Shown: in pieces, positions 50,765-64,000 of the stretch
How positions within the stretch are numbered: position 1 is the first letter of the stretch
Layout: each line of letters opens with the position of its first letter
Assembly (NCBI GenBank): GCA_947471745.1
Contig: CANJKZ010000476.1
Location: forward strand, 558,001-622,000
Source: Closterium sp. Naga37s-1
Taxonomy: Eukaryota > Streptophyta > Zygnematophyceae > Desmidiales > Closteriaceae
Reading direction: 5' to 3'
DNA length: 64,000 nucleotides
Position numbers and translations under genes: made by a program
The notes under the pieces: generated by a model
Seen by the model: only the letters and a program-made list of their open reading frames with translations
The model's database searches: none
Told to the model about the DNA's origin: nothing

Positions 50765-53185
50765 TCAAGTCAGCAATGGTAGTGTAACAGCAGTGATGTC
50801 AAAGATGGTAACACAACCGTCCCTAACACAAGCAACTTTGACTGGCACTGCAGCAACTGGCACGTCTACATTTGCATTTCTCCCACTTGTGCGTGCTGCT
50901 GCTGCTGGGTCATAGCCGCCGCCCGATGCTGCTGCTTCATCCTTGCCTGCTTCCGCTAAGCCTGTAAGGTGTGCTGTGCTGCTCCCTTGCAGTGAACCAG
51001 CGCAAGAGTGTGCCAGAAGCCGTTTCAAGTCCAGTAAGGATGGGAAGGGTGAGCTGCAAGTGGGTGACAGAGATAGATGGAGCAGGGAGTTGGACATGGA
51101 AAGATGCTGCTGCTGATGGTGACTACAGCCCTTCGAGATATGGTATGGGTAGCACAGGAAGAGGGGAGAGAGAGAGGGGAGAGAGAGAGGGGAGAGGGGA
51201 GACGTGGAGAGTGGGTTGAGGGATAGAGGTTGAGGGAATGAGCTCACCTCGAGTCGACAACAGAGAGCAGGAAGTCCGGAGGGCCAGGCAGGGACTTTTT
51301 GAACCGTGCGTTGGGGTAGTAGACATCGAACATGGGCTTTAATACTTCCTCTGGATTCTCCTCTCCTTCAACTGGTAAATCAGCCGCAACTCTACACCTT
51401 GTCTCCTCCTCCTGCTTCCCTCCTCCACCTCTTCTTTCTGTTTCCATTTCCTGCTTCCCTCCTTGACAGGCCTCTGCCTCCTTCTCTTCCCCTTTCCGAC
51501 ACAAATTTGAACCCTTCGTTGGTTTTTCCCGGGCTGCCAAGCCTGCTGGCCCGGTTCGGGTCCAGGGGACGCCGTGCCGAGCCAGAATGAACCCGAGCCT
51601 GCGCAGGTGCGCATAGGCTAGGTAGGCGTTGAGGGAGCAACCGAGGAGAGGGGAGTGCAGCGCGTGATAGAGGGTTTGGATGGGGACGGGGCAGCCGGAG
51701 GGGGAGAGGAGGAGCAGAGAGCCTTTCTCCATGAGAAACCTGAGGTGAAGGGGAGATGGGGCAAGGAGAGGAGGAAGTGAGGAGCTGAAGGGTTTGGATA
51801 GGGACGGGGCAGCCGGACGGAGAGAGGAGGAGCAGAGAGCCTTTTTCCATGAGAAACCTGAGGTGGAGGGGAGTTTTTTGGGAAGTGGGGATGGGGGTGG
51901 GGTGGGGTGGAGGAAATGGGGGAACGGGTGGGGAGGGAAGGGAGGGAGAGAGAGAGGTGAGCAGCCGAGGATAGGGGGATGCAGGGCGTGATACAGGCCC
52001 GTGATGGGATTGCTTTTGAGAATTCTCAAAAGTAACACCAATATAGCGGAGGATAGGCGGGCGCAGGGCGTGATACAGGCTCTAGATGGGATTGGAAGCG
52101 GCAAGAGGCGGGAGAGAGGTGGAGGATAGTCCTTTCAACGAGAAAGCACCTTACAAGGAAGTGCCTAGTTAAAGCGCCTTACAGTGCCTCTTCAATGTGG
52201 CAGAAGAGCTGTCGGTGCCGGACAATCCCCGTGCTGCCCCACCACTTGCCCCGCTGCAACAGCACCTCTGCCACACACACCGAGGGGGTGGCTGTCGCGC
52301 AGAGAGAGGGGTTGTGAGTGGCGGGGTGGTGGTGATGCTCCCTGCTCTGCCCTGCCTCAAAGCACCCGTTTGCTATCCCCTGTGCGATGGAAGCTTCTTT
52401 TCTGCACGCATACATGCATATGCCATGTGCCACATGCCACATGCCACGTGGATATTTACAGAACAATGGAAGCAAAAACGGTTGGGGTAAGATGAAGATG
52501 AACGCCCATCCACTCAAGAGTGATGCCCGTCTACACGGATTCACAGAAGTTGCATCCGACTCTATTGTTTTCACCTGAGAACCACCCTGGGCTGTCTCAG
52601 GTGCCGGTACAGTTCCTCCAGCTGCTGCCTCCCCATCCCTTCCTCCTCTTCTTCCTCCTCCACATCCCCCTCCTCTCTCCCATTTCCCCCCTTCCCCTTG
52701 CCTTTTCCCCCCTCCAATACCCCCAGTAGCGCTGCCCCCACAGCATTACCCCCACCTCCGCTTAATCTTCCCGCTTCCCCTGATCCGCCCTCCCCCACCT
52801 GATCCCCTCCTATTCCGTTTCCCGTATTCCCCCCAGATCCTCCCCCTGTCCGCGCAAATGCTTCCGCCTTTCCCCCTTTGCGGAACAGAATCCGCCTTCT
52901 CTCCTCCGCCAATACCTCCTCTTCCTTCTTCCCCTCTCCCCCCAAACCCTCAACCCACCGCCGCTCAATTTCCCCCACTACCTCTCCTCCTTCTCCGCTG
53001 CGCGCATCCCCACTACTCCCCCCTCCCCCCGGCGCTCCGCCTCCGCCATTCCCCTCCCGCTGGGCGCCCGCCTCATTAACGCGCTCCCCTTCCGGCCCCC
53101 CTTCCGCCCCCCCTTCCGCCCCCCCTTCCGCTCCCCCCTCCGTAACCGCACGTGCAACGTTCAAACCCTCCCCCTTCGCCGCCAT
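50765..53185 (-). CDS. SEN54: tRNA-splicing endonuclease subunit Sen54
   Basis: Structural subunit of the nuclear endonuclease that removes introns from pre-tRNA. Four exons in phase on the minus strand: 53185-52586, 52253-52183, 51739-51248 and 51053-50765, giving 483 residues. The N-terminal part is Gly/Glu-rich with LAEERRRILFRKG and an acidic run before RQQLEELYRHLRQPR. Exon 2 gives GKWWGSTGIVRHRQLFCHIE followed by EAL, and exon 3 continues LFLMEKGSLLLLSPSGCPVP, the conserved Sen54 N-domain, then YLAYAHLRRLGFILARHGVP. The C-terminal domain has FDVYYPNARFKKSLPGPPDF and VRDGCVTIFDITAVTLPLL. Compared with yeast and human it carries extra low-complexity linkers. Echoes of exon 3 lie at 51770-51855 and 51930-52095. 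The divergent neighbour is ATG3. Confidence 0.88.
51770..51860 (-). pseudogene. Echo of Sen54 exon 3 start in intron 2
   Basis: A CCTCAG acceptor then FLMEKGSLLLLSPSGCPVP, as in the real exon starting at 51739, but it runs on into non-homologous sequence without YLAYAHLRR. Confidence 0.8.
51964..52095 (-). repeat. Palindrome P17: perfect 20 bp between 49-bp copies
   Basis: 51964-52012 and 52046-52095 are diverged copies (GAGGATAGG...GCAGGGCGTGATACAGG... GATGGGATTG), both derived from Sen54 exon 3 (YHALH-PLLGCS). CTTTTGAGAATTCTCAAAAG (52013-52032) starts directly after the left copy. Confidence 0.88.
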
Positions 53186-54210
53186 AGTCGTTCGTTATAA
53201 CGCGCAACTATAGCTCTTCGCCTCACGGGAACAAAAACCGCGCTGCTTATAGCGAGCAGCCATTGCGTGTAACAGGTGTACAAAAGTGCACCGAAGAGCG
53301 CGCGTATACGACAAGCGAATCCCCAGGCGTTGATGACGTGTCTGCGAGAGGCATTATTTTATTTACTTAGAAATTACCAATGTCTCCGGCGCTGACAATT
53401 TGTCAATTTATGGGGAAATGCCAATCTGTGTCCCATCTGGCAATGTCAGAATTTGGCCAGCTGGGTGTCGAACCTGGGTCTGCAACTTGAACTAAGGCGG
53501 GGTCGTCGCGAAGGTTTCGCAAACACAGACCCGCGCGAGCGAAGTGCCGTGGGAGTGTAACGTGCTCGCTTCGCTTTCCCCGCGACCGATCCGTTACTCG
53601 AAATGAACAGAGCTTTTAGGGTTACCCGAGAAGCCCGAGCTTTATCTCCTAGGCACCTTGGGATTACCTCCTCGCCTCAACGCTTCCTGCTTTCCTCAAG
53701 ACCATTATTAGCTGGTTCTAGAATCTAGTTGCTTCCTCCCAGCCATAGCTACTCCTGTCAACAGCGAGTATTCCTCGTGTCGCTGTTCCAATTCTAGAGA
53801 CGTTCTATAGGCGTTCGTCAGTGCAAGTTTCCGGAGCCTTGTCTTGTTGGTTGATCAAGCTCTTTTCTCGCAGCTTGTGTAGTAACTTTAGAGCCCACCT
53901 CCTCACCAGAGTGCAGCGTCGCTTTGTCGCCTGCTTGCGTTACGATGTTCTTGATGGGATATTAACCGCAATAATCGTACAGATAAAGTATCGCCATGGT
54001 CGGCGCTCCGTGTCTCGAGTACCGCATTCACGAGGCGTTCGACAGCACCGCGAATCTGCTGCTATCCTCGCTATAGAGTCCCTCGTCTTAAATATAGAAC
54101 CCACGAGGCGTTTTTAGTGCTATTACTTGACCTGCAACTACGCGAAACGTTTCTCGTCCCCATATTCTGCGGCTTGCAACTCAAACTTCGCACCGTAGCG
54201 GGCTGCTGCA
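53186..54210. other. 1-kb divergent intergenic region between Sen54 and ATG3
   Basis: Should carry both promoters. At about 53998-54075 a decayed copy of ATG3 exon 1 occurs (YRIHEAFDSTANLLLSS-like reading), about 210 bp upstream of the real one. Otherwise nothing recognised. Confidence 0.6.
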
Positions 54211-58291
<4,081 letters not shown>

Positions 58292-58788
58292 GGTAAAGAG
58301 TGGGATATTGCTTCTATCCATGCAACGACACATGTACATCAGATGCCAGGTGTTGGCGTAAAATTCCTCGCCAGGAGCTTCACGTCGGCAGCATGACGAG
58401 CTTTGTCGATGTGAATCGACAAACGCCGCGTTTATCTGACGTGGTGGCTCTCGCTTTCGAGTCATGATGTGCTGGCTCGCAGCGCATCAAATCGAAATCG
58501 GCGGGATCCCACCGTGTCGTCTTGCCTCAAGCATCGCGGCTTCGAGTCCGTCACGCGACGCACATCAGAGCAATCGTTGTGGAAGCTCGACATTGGCTTG
58601 CTTCCGAAGACGTTCTCACCTTACCTGTAGTCGCACTACATAACTGCACGCATTCCCCGTCGTTCGTATCAGTGAGGCTTTCTGATCTCAAACTTTCTTT
58701 CAACTCTCTTGGATTTCCAACTATCGTTTCGACGATTCAGTTCCCAAGCGCCGATCTACTGCTTCCGTCCGCGACTCACGCGACCATC
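58292..58788. other. Intergenic / 5' region of the LEA-like gene
   Basis: Holds the ATG3 3' flank and the promoter and 5' UTR of the next gene. The open frame extending upstream of 58789 has no LEA character and lacks support as coding sequence. Confidence 0.5.
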
Positions 58789-59082
58789 ATGTCGACGATG
58801 AAGGAGAAGCTGGGCGATCTCGGCACGACCGCCAAGGAGAAGGTGACCGAGGCCAAGGCCAAGGGCGGCGAGATGCTGGGCAAGGGCAAGGCGGAAACTC
58901 AGGAGAGCGTGGACAAGGCGAAGAACCCGTTCAGCCACAGCGCGCACGAGGCGGCGGACGCGAAGGAGGCGGCGACTAAGACGAGCGCGGAGATGGGGAA
59001 GGAGCAGAAGGTGGCGGGCGCGCAGATGGGCGCGGCGGGGGAGAAGGAGGCGCGGCACCTCAAGCACCAGACGGGGCTGTAG
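58789..59082 (+). CDS. Small LEA-like hydrophilic protein
   Basis: 97 residues from ATG 58789, single exon. Composition is dominated by Lys, Glu, Ala and Gly with no hydrophobic core: MKEKLGDLGTTAKEKVTEAK, GEMLGKGKAETQESVDKAK, HEAADAKEAATKTSAEMGKE, KEARHLKHQTGL. Repeated amphipathic Lys/Glu/Ala segments of this kind are typical of late-embryogenesis-abundant (group 3/4-like) and related desiccation or cold-responsive proteins, which protect membranes and enzymes under water stress. I cannot place it in one Pfam LEA family with certainty. An earlier ATG at 58798 is in frame two codons on, but the first gives the better-conserved MSTMKEKLG start. Confidence 0.6.
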   Translation: MSTMKEKLGDLGTTAKEKVTEAKAKGGEMLGKGKAETQESVDKAKNPFSHSAHEAADAKEAATKTSAEMGKEQKVAGAQMGAAGEKEARHLKHQTGL

Positions 59083-59417
59083 AGCGGGAGAGGCGGGTGG
59101 GCATGAGGCAGTCTGAATTTCTCAAGGCTGTGAGGCTGTCTCATGCATGTGACGGGGAAGGGGAGGCTACATGAGGGGAGTTGGCTACATGATTGGTGAC
59201 TATCTGGGAGTTTTATCTGCTCACGGTTCTTTTTGAAGTGGGATAGCAGCGTTTTACAGGCAGTCTGGCGGCCGGGAGTCTTCTGGCTTCTGGTTTTACC
59301 CCAGCAGACTGTGTAGGGCTTGCGCTCCTGCACATGATGCTGGGTCACATTTTTTGTCAGATTGCAAATCATTTTTGTTAGTACTTGTTTTCTTTGTAAT
59401 CAGATTCAAACACTCCC

Positions 59418-59688
59418 GCTGGGCAAGATAGTGCTAGCGACACTGCTAGACCTGGTATTTGCCCAGCCGTCACCCACGATAGTCGGTGAGGTTCCAGTAA
59501 GGTAGCAACTTTGCTGGACCTGCTGTGCCTACAAGGCACAGCTAGCAGCTATCGCTGCTAGGACACATGGATGATGGTACATGTGTCTAACCACTCCTGC
59601 ACTGCGGGTGGTTCCCCCCTATCGGGAACTGTACCTATTGGTACATGCTAGTGGTCAGTATGACTGCTAGGGATGCAGATGCATCTGC
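59418..59688. repeat. Chain of about eleven consecutive hairpins
   Basis: Perfect or near-perfect stems follow one another with almost no gaps: GCTGGGCAA/TTGCCCAGC (59418/59459), CACC/GGTG, CCAGTAA/TTGCTGG, GCTGTGCC/GGCACAGC (59522/59535), CTAGCAGC/GCTGCTAG (59542/59554), GACACATG/CATGTGTC (59562/59580), AACCAC/GTGGTT (59589/59608), GTTCCC/GGGAAC (59611/59624), TGTACC/GGTACA (59630/59640), CTAG..GTCA/TGAC..CTAG (59648-59670) and the 14-bp palindrome GCAGATGCATCTGC (59675-59688). Confidence 0.85.
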
Positions 59689-59699
59689 CAGCCACTTTC

Positions 59700-60060
59700 T
59701 GCAACGTGGGGGAGAGTATGCTGTAACGGGGATGACTGCTGCACCTGATGGGGAAAGGTTAGTAGCAACAGATGTTGTGTTTGTGGTACATGTAAGATGA
59801 GATGTAAATGTGATATATTTCGCATAGTGGATTTTGATTGGATGATAATTGTTGGATTGTAATGAAACTCTACTTCTGGTTGGCTATATTATTCGTTTGA
59901 ATTAAAAATTGCAAAACGATATGCTGTATTGACGAACGTGCTGTACGATTTCACTCTCGGAAGGTGCAAGCTCGAAGCACTACAACTCTTCAGTCTCGCG
60001 CCGTCTAATCCGCTATCGCTTCTGCTCTATGATAACGAAGTATCAGTCCCGAGAGAAAAC
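59700..60060. other. Possible LTR edge downstream of the hairpin chain
   Basis: GTGGGGGAGAGTA (59705-59717) looks like a polypurine tract and is followed by TGCTGTAACGGGG, a common type of plant LTR start. No second LTR, primer-binding site or coding remnant was found, so this is only suggestive. The remainder is AT-rich and presumably the promoter of the next gene. Confidence 0.3.
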
Positions 60061-60128
60061 GAAATCTGTCTAAACGAGAAGCAGTTGTGAAGACGGTGAT
60101 TTGTCCTCGCATTTTGCGTAGAACCACC

Positions 60129-62069
60129 ATGCGACAACTTGAATACACGGATCGTACCTCATGTGTTTCCGAGCTTGACGCGGATAACTACAGCGAGGAT
60201 AGCAGCATCTCGGACGATTACGACGACATCTGCGAGGCTGAAGACGACGATGACGATATCGGAGGGTCTTCTAACGAGGAAACAGATCTCGAGGATCTCT
60301 ACAGGGCGTGGCTCAGCAGCCCGTTGCCCTCCTCCTGGCGCACGCGCCCGCTCAAGCGCGAGTTCTCCGCGAAATCCACTCCGCAGGCGGAGCATCGGGG
60401 GAACTTTGTAACCGCGAAGCGGGTTGAGTCCTCCGCGGAACGCGCTCCTCAGGCAGCAAGGCCGCTCGCAGCAGCTCCCGTTCCGCCAACCCAGACTTCC
60501 GCCTCCGCCTCCCCCTCCCCGCGCGCCCTCCCCCGTCCGCCGTCTCGACCAACCACCTCCGCCTCCGTTTCTTCAAATGGTGCTACTCTAAAACAGTCAC
60601 CGATAGCACTCCCGTCACAATTTCCTTCACCAACGGAGCCTCTGTTTCCCCCCGCGCTTCTAGAGCCAGCAGAGTGGGAGCTTGTCCTTGGGAGTGCACC
60701 GGACATCACTCACAGCACTGCTCCTACGACTGACTATCATATGACTGTTTCTGAGACTGTTCCTTGGACTAATGATCAGCATACTGCCTCTGCGACTGCT
60801 TCTAGACTTGCTGCTCCAGTTTCCCGTCAGCTCTCACGGGATTACAGCTCCTGGGTAAATTCGGACATTCGTCCCGGAAGCGGATGGGTTACCACCAACC
60901 TCAGACCGGCAGCGGAAGGGGCAGCTGAAAAACGCAGCAGTCCTGGTTTGGCAAGGGGCGAGGAGGACTGGAATCTGGCCAAGGAAAGAATTCGTGAGGA
61001 ACTGACTTACGCAGCAGAAATTACCGTTGGGGAGTGGACACGTGTCAAAAGCAAGACTCCCAATGATTGGACCGATGGCAATGCCTCGATGGGGATGCCC
61101 CTTGGGAGTGACCCTTGGGAAGGGGGTCTTTCAAACGGATGGTCGGCTGCGCCTCGGGGCAGAGGCGGATCGGAGTGGGAATTAGCTGGTACATGGGTCA
61201 CAGCGAGACCGGACGGCAAGTTATATGGCGAATGGGTTGGAGGAGGCGGATCGGAGTGGGAGTTACATGGCGGATGGGGTGCAGAGCAGGAGGAGTGGGC
61301 GCTGGAAGGTGGGGAGGACGCTAGGGACCGAGTAGAATGTGACCCAATGGGATGTGACGATAACGAATGGCATGTGGTGGTAAGAGAAGCGGATGGAGGA
61401 GAGGCTGGGAGGGGGGTTGTGGCGGAATCCATGCAGATAGCGGTAGAAACCAGCGGTACAGAACGGTTCAGAGCAGCAGCTTTGGGTCGTGCTACCTGCC
61501 TGGACTATGAGGAAGGCAGGGTTTATCCACACGCCACGGACCAGCACAGGCTGGCGTTTACTGACCGGAGTTTACAGCACAGCTTGGACCCTCCTTCAGC
61601 CCAACTCCTTCTGCACCCTCCTGTTCATCTCTCTGTCACTGATTCCTATCCTCCTACTCCCTTTTCCCCTCCTCTCCTTCCTCCTGCTCCTGTTGCTCCT
61701 GTTCCTGCTGCTGCTGCTCCTCCTCCTCCTCTTCCTGCTGCTGCTGCCGCTGCTGCCGCTGCTCCCCCGTTTTTATATACCGCTGTTGCTGCTGCTAAAG
61801 GTGACAATGCCTGTCATAGGTGCAACGAAACAAACGCAGCGAAAAGCAGGAGCAGGGGCAGGAGCACTTGTTCGTGTAGGGGAGTGGTGCTGCCTGTGTG
61901 GGTGCTCTGCTTGCCTCTTGCTGCTCTGCTCCTGTATGTAGCTGCCACACACGTGGTTGTGGAAAGGCAGCAGCTGCAGCGGCTTAAGAAGGAGAGGGAC
62001 CAGTGGAGGAGCGGTTACTTGAGGATGAAGCAAGCTCTGATGCTTGCAAGAGGAGAGAATGTAATATAA
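60129..62069 (+). CDS. Unknown protein: acidic N-terminus, W-rich repeats, C-terminal TM and coiled coil
   Basis: Not recognised. Single-exon frame of 646 residues from ATG 60129 (a GTG lies 42 bp upstream in frame). Residues about 1-60 are strongly acidic (ADNYSEDSSISDDYDDICEA). A Pro/Ser-rich disordered part follows. The middle has repeated Trp-containing units such as GSEWELAGTWVTARPDGKLY and GSEWELHGGW, with WNLAKERIREEL and GEWTRV before them. Near the C-terminus, Pro/Ala tracts precede one membrane helix (VWVLCLPLAALLLYVAATHV) and a basic coiled-coil tail (QQLQRLKKERDQWRSGYLRM). This suggests a C-terminally anchored membrane protein with a large cytosolic acidic domain. An 'EWEL' repeat with a tail anchor could fit an organelle-docking protein, but that is speculation. 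Confidence 0.7.
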   Translation: MRQLEYTDRTSCVSELDADNYSEDSSISDDYDDICEAEDDDDDIGGSSNEETDLEDLYRAWLSSPLPSSWRTRPLKREFSAKSTPQAEHRGNFVTAKRVESSAERAPQAARPLAAAPVPPTQTSASASPSPRALPRPPSRPTTSASVSSNGATLKQSPIALPSQFPSPTEPLFPPALLEPAEWELVLGSAPDITHSTAPTTDYHMTVSETVPWTNDQHTASATASRLAAPVSRQLSRDYSSWVNSDIRPGSGWVTTNLRPAAEGAAEKRSSPGLARGEEDWNLAKERIREELTYAAEITVGEWTRVKSKTPNDWTDGNASMGMPLGSDPWEGGLSNGWSAAPRGRGGSEWELAGTWVTARPDGKLYGEWVGGGGSEWELHGGWGAEQEEWALEGGEDARDRVECDPMGCDDNEWHVVVREADGGEAGRGVVAESMQIAVETSGTERFRAAALGRATCLDYEEGRVYPHATDQHRLAFTDRSLQHSLDPPSAQLLLHPPVHLSVTDSYPPTPFSPPLLPPAPVAPVPAAAAPPPPLPAAAAAAAAAPPFLYTAVAAAKGDNACHRCNETNAAKSRSRGRSTCSCRGVVLPVWVLCLPLAALLLYVAATHVVVERQQLQRLKKERDQWRSGYLRMKQALMLARGENVI

Positions 62070-63134
62070 GTTTTTTTCACATAGTGCATCTTTGTTTTGG
62101 ATTCCCAAACATTTTGTAAAGGTGAAATCTTGCCCTTCCATTCCTATCTGCAAATATTCATTGTGAAACTACCCATGTATAATTTTGTTCTTCAATCTAG
62201 AACCAGCGCACAAAATAATGAATGCATTTCAAAGAGATTATACAGAGAAGCCACAAAACCCTTGCTAAGCCCCTACTAAAAAAGATCAGCTACTTGGTAG
62301 GTGACTTCGCCACCTGGGTTAGACTATACAGAACACTCACTGCACTAAAACCGAGGCGGAACTTGGCGAAAGTTGGAGCACATGCAGTGCATGACTGTCG
62401 CTGTCTGTTTCTGCTGGCTCTAACAAGTCAACTCCTCCCTACTGCTTCGAGTTCCAAGGAATCCATAGCCCCCCCACATCGAAGGCTTTCTAGCCATTTC
62501 TTCCGCGCCAACCTCATGGAGCCGTATCTCACGACCTCCACCGTTTCCTTGGAAGCCAATTGGTTTTTTTTGTCTTATTTCTCCCCAGACTCTCCAATTG
62601 CGATAGCCCCGTACTCCAGCGCTGAAACATGAACTTTCTATCTGCTTCCCGCTCGCTGCTTCCCTCTCTGCTTCGCGCTGCCTGCCACGCATATCCTCTA
62701 AGCCAACGCCGAAGGGACTCTCTAATACATCCCTGGCCTCTGGCCAAACCTCATGATAACGCCCAAAACACGGAATGTCTTCGGAAATTGCCTTCTTTTC
62801 ACGGCTTTCCCCTCCTGATGCCCGGCTCCCCCAACCCCTTGTCCCCTACCACCCCCGCTCCTTCCTCCCCAAATCTTTCCCCGTTCATGCTTCTAGTGCT
62901 TTCCTACTGATGCCGTTAAGTAATGTTTGTTCACCCTTTCCGATTTGTAAAGTTATGGCATGCGCACACCCGCACTGCTGAACTCACTCGGGTGGTCGAC
63001 TCGCAGAACCGACAAAGTGGTAACCATGCCGTGCGAAGTAGGACCCACCGCGGCACTTTTCGCCGCGCGTTGTTGGGTCGAACATCGCAAGGTGGAAGTT
63101 AATCAAATCCGAGTCGCGTTTCCGGAATTTGGGG
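62070..63134. other. Convergent intergenic, no gene seen
   Basis: No recognisable gene on either strand. Short open frames in the pyrimidine-rich part (62620-62910) lack family features. Holds the 3' ends of the two flanking genes. Confidence 0.55.
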
Positions 63135-63962
63135 TTACATAGAAATCTGCTCCAGCACGAACGCGTCCAGATACAGCCCGCGCTTCCGCCGTTGTCGTGA
63201 AATATCCGTCAGTGTCGAAATTAAGCGAACGCTCGCGAATTGCGACGACGCGCTGCCCGAAGCTCCTCCGTCGCCAACTCGCAGAAACCCCGCGGGCATG
63301 CGAGTCCACGTAGGTGTGGTCGAAATCCATTCGCGGATGCCGTCAAGATCGTGCTGCTCCACGTGTCCTGTCGTCGCGTCGCGTACTTGACTGATCAACG
63401 GCTCTTCCTGGGACCGCAAAAATCTGCGCTTCGGACTTGTGGACCTTCGCGGCCCGCCGTCTTCCTGTGCGACGCGCCACGACATGCGATAGTTTCCGCT
63501 GTGGAGTTTAAACGGGAGATCGATCTTCCCGCAGGTGCTCAGCCAGTGGACGACGACTCCTTGCGACGCGTCGTCGAAGATCGCACCAGTGATGTCGTGT
63601 CGTCGCATGCGATCCTGGTCGCGATCCTCCCACAGAATTTCGAAGACTTGTGCGACGCTAACGCTCACGGTGATGAGCGACGTCGCAGGGTCTACCTGGA
63701 TGTGGTAACGCCCGTCGTCGACCATCAAGCCTTCACCGAGAGCTTCACGAAGGCCTCGTTCGTCTTTCGCGAGGGCCGCAGGAGTTTCGCGAAAGCATGA
63801 TGGAAGACCGCTCGCGATGAGCTGGTCCCAGCACGTGCTCGACTTGGCAGCTGATAGCCAGAGCTTCGAGACTGACGCGACGCGACCAACAGTCGCTGGG
63901 GTGAGGAAGGAAAGCATCGTGGCGATGCAGTTCTCCGGGAGGTCGTTTATCGTGGTAGCCAT
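63135..63962 (-). CDS. F-box protein with PP2 (phloem protein 2-like) lectin domain
   Basis: Complete single-exon gene of 275 residues. Residues 6-50 form an F-box (NDLPENCIATMLSFLTPATV, then RVASVSKLWLSAAKSSTCWD), which binds SKP1 in an SCF ubiquitin ligase. Residues about 95-275 match a PP2-type lectin domain: GRYHIQVDPATSLITVSVSV, AQVFEILWEDRDQD, GKIDLPFKLHSGNYRMSWRV, and the C-terminal RGLYLDAFVLEQI. F-box/PP2 proteins are known in plants as glycan-binding substrate receptors. No intron is needed. The start ATG at 63962 is only 39 bp from the window edge, so its promoter is outside. Confidence 0.92.
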   Translation of the reverse strand: MATTINDLPENCIATMLSFLTPATVGRVASVSKLWLSAAKSSTCWDQLIASGLPSCFRETPAALAKDERGLREALGEGLMVDDGRYHIQVDPATSLITVSVSVAQVFEILWEDRDQDRMRRHDITGAIFDDASQGVVVHWLSTCGKIDLPFKLHSGNYRMSWRVAQEDGGPRRSTSPKRRFLRSQEEPLISQVRDATTGHVEQHDLDGIREWISTTPTWTRMPAGFLRVGDGGASGSASSQFASVRLISTLTDISRQRRKRGLYLDAFVLEQISM

Positions 63963-64000
63963 GTCCGTGAATTCAAAGCTCGGCGTTTCTCTGATCAGCT

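Noticed and set aside
59700-60060. A complete LTR retrotransposon near the hairpin chain
   Set aside because: Only one polypurine-like tract and a possible LTR start are visible; no second LTR, primer site or coding remnant.

Overview
The window is nuclear DNA of a streptophyte, most likely a charophyte green alga or an early-diverging land plant. This is inferred from intron-rich genes with GT-AG splice sites and plant-type families: an RD19-like papain protease, a WRKY-type regulator, an F-box/PP2 protein, a plant-type Rab3GAP, TM9SF, ATG3 and LINE/TRIM retroelements. Exons are GC-rich. Introns are full of microsatellites and pyrimidine-rich tracts. No prokaryotic or organellar gene organisation is seen.

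Layout, left to right: 3' end of a UDP-glucose 4-epimerase (+); papain-like cysteine protease (+) with tandem partial exon copies and a foldback transposon; F-box/LRR gene (-) with a 128-bp exon-bearing tandem array; a large WRKY-like regulator (+) with long Gln and Ala tracts; three tandem fasciclin (FAS1) genes (+) interrupted by two LINE copies, one of them carrying a 345-bp TRIM; a METTL-type methyltransferase (+) whose 5' end was copied together with the FAS1 genes; a Rab3GAP catalytic-subunit homologue (-); a small two-TM OSR/ARGOS-like protein (-); a TM9SF/EMP70 membrane protein (+) with a duplicated last exon; tRNA-splicing endonuclease subunit Sen54 (-); ATG3 (+); a small LEA-like protein (+); a run of about eleven consecutive hairpins beside a possible LTR edge; a W-rich single-TM protein of unknown function (+); and an F-box/PP2 protein (-). 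The genes do not form a pathway. They are ordinary housekeeping and regulatory genes lying side by side.

The unusual feature is genomic. Almost every multi-exon gene carries degenerate copies of its own exon edges in neighbouring introns ('exon echoes'). At 16 places a short palindrome built on TTTTGAG-NNNN-CTCAAAA (centres TCGA, GCGC, AATT, ACGT) sits exactly between two direct copies of 23-70 bp or more of host sequence. One further palindrome has no visible flanking copies. One junction lies inside an open coding exon (Rab3GAP) and has produced an in-frame protein duplication. I know of no element class with this structure, and it is the main candidate for something undescribed.

Exon boundaries below were placed by eye from frame continuity, GT/AG sites and family alignment from memory. 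No database search was possible.
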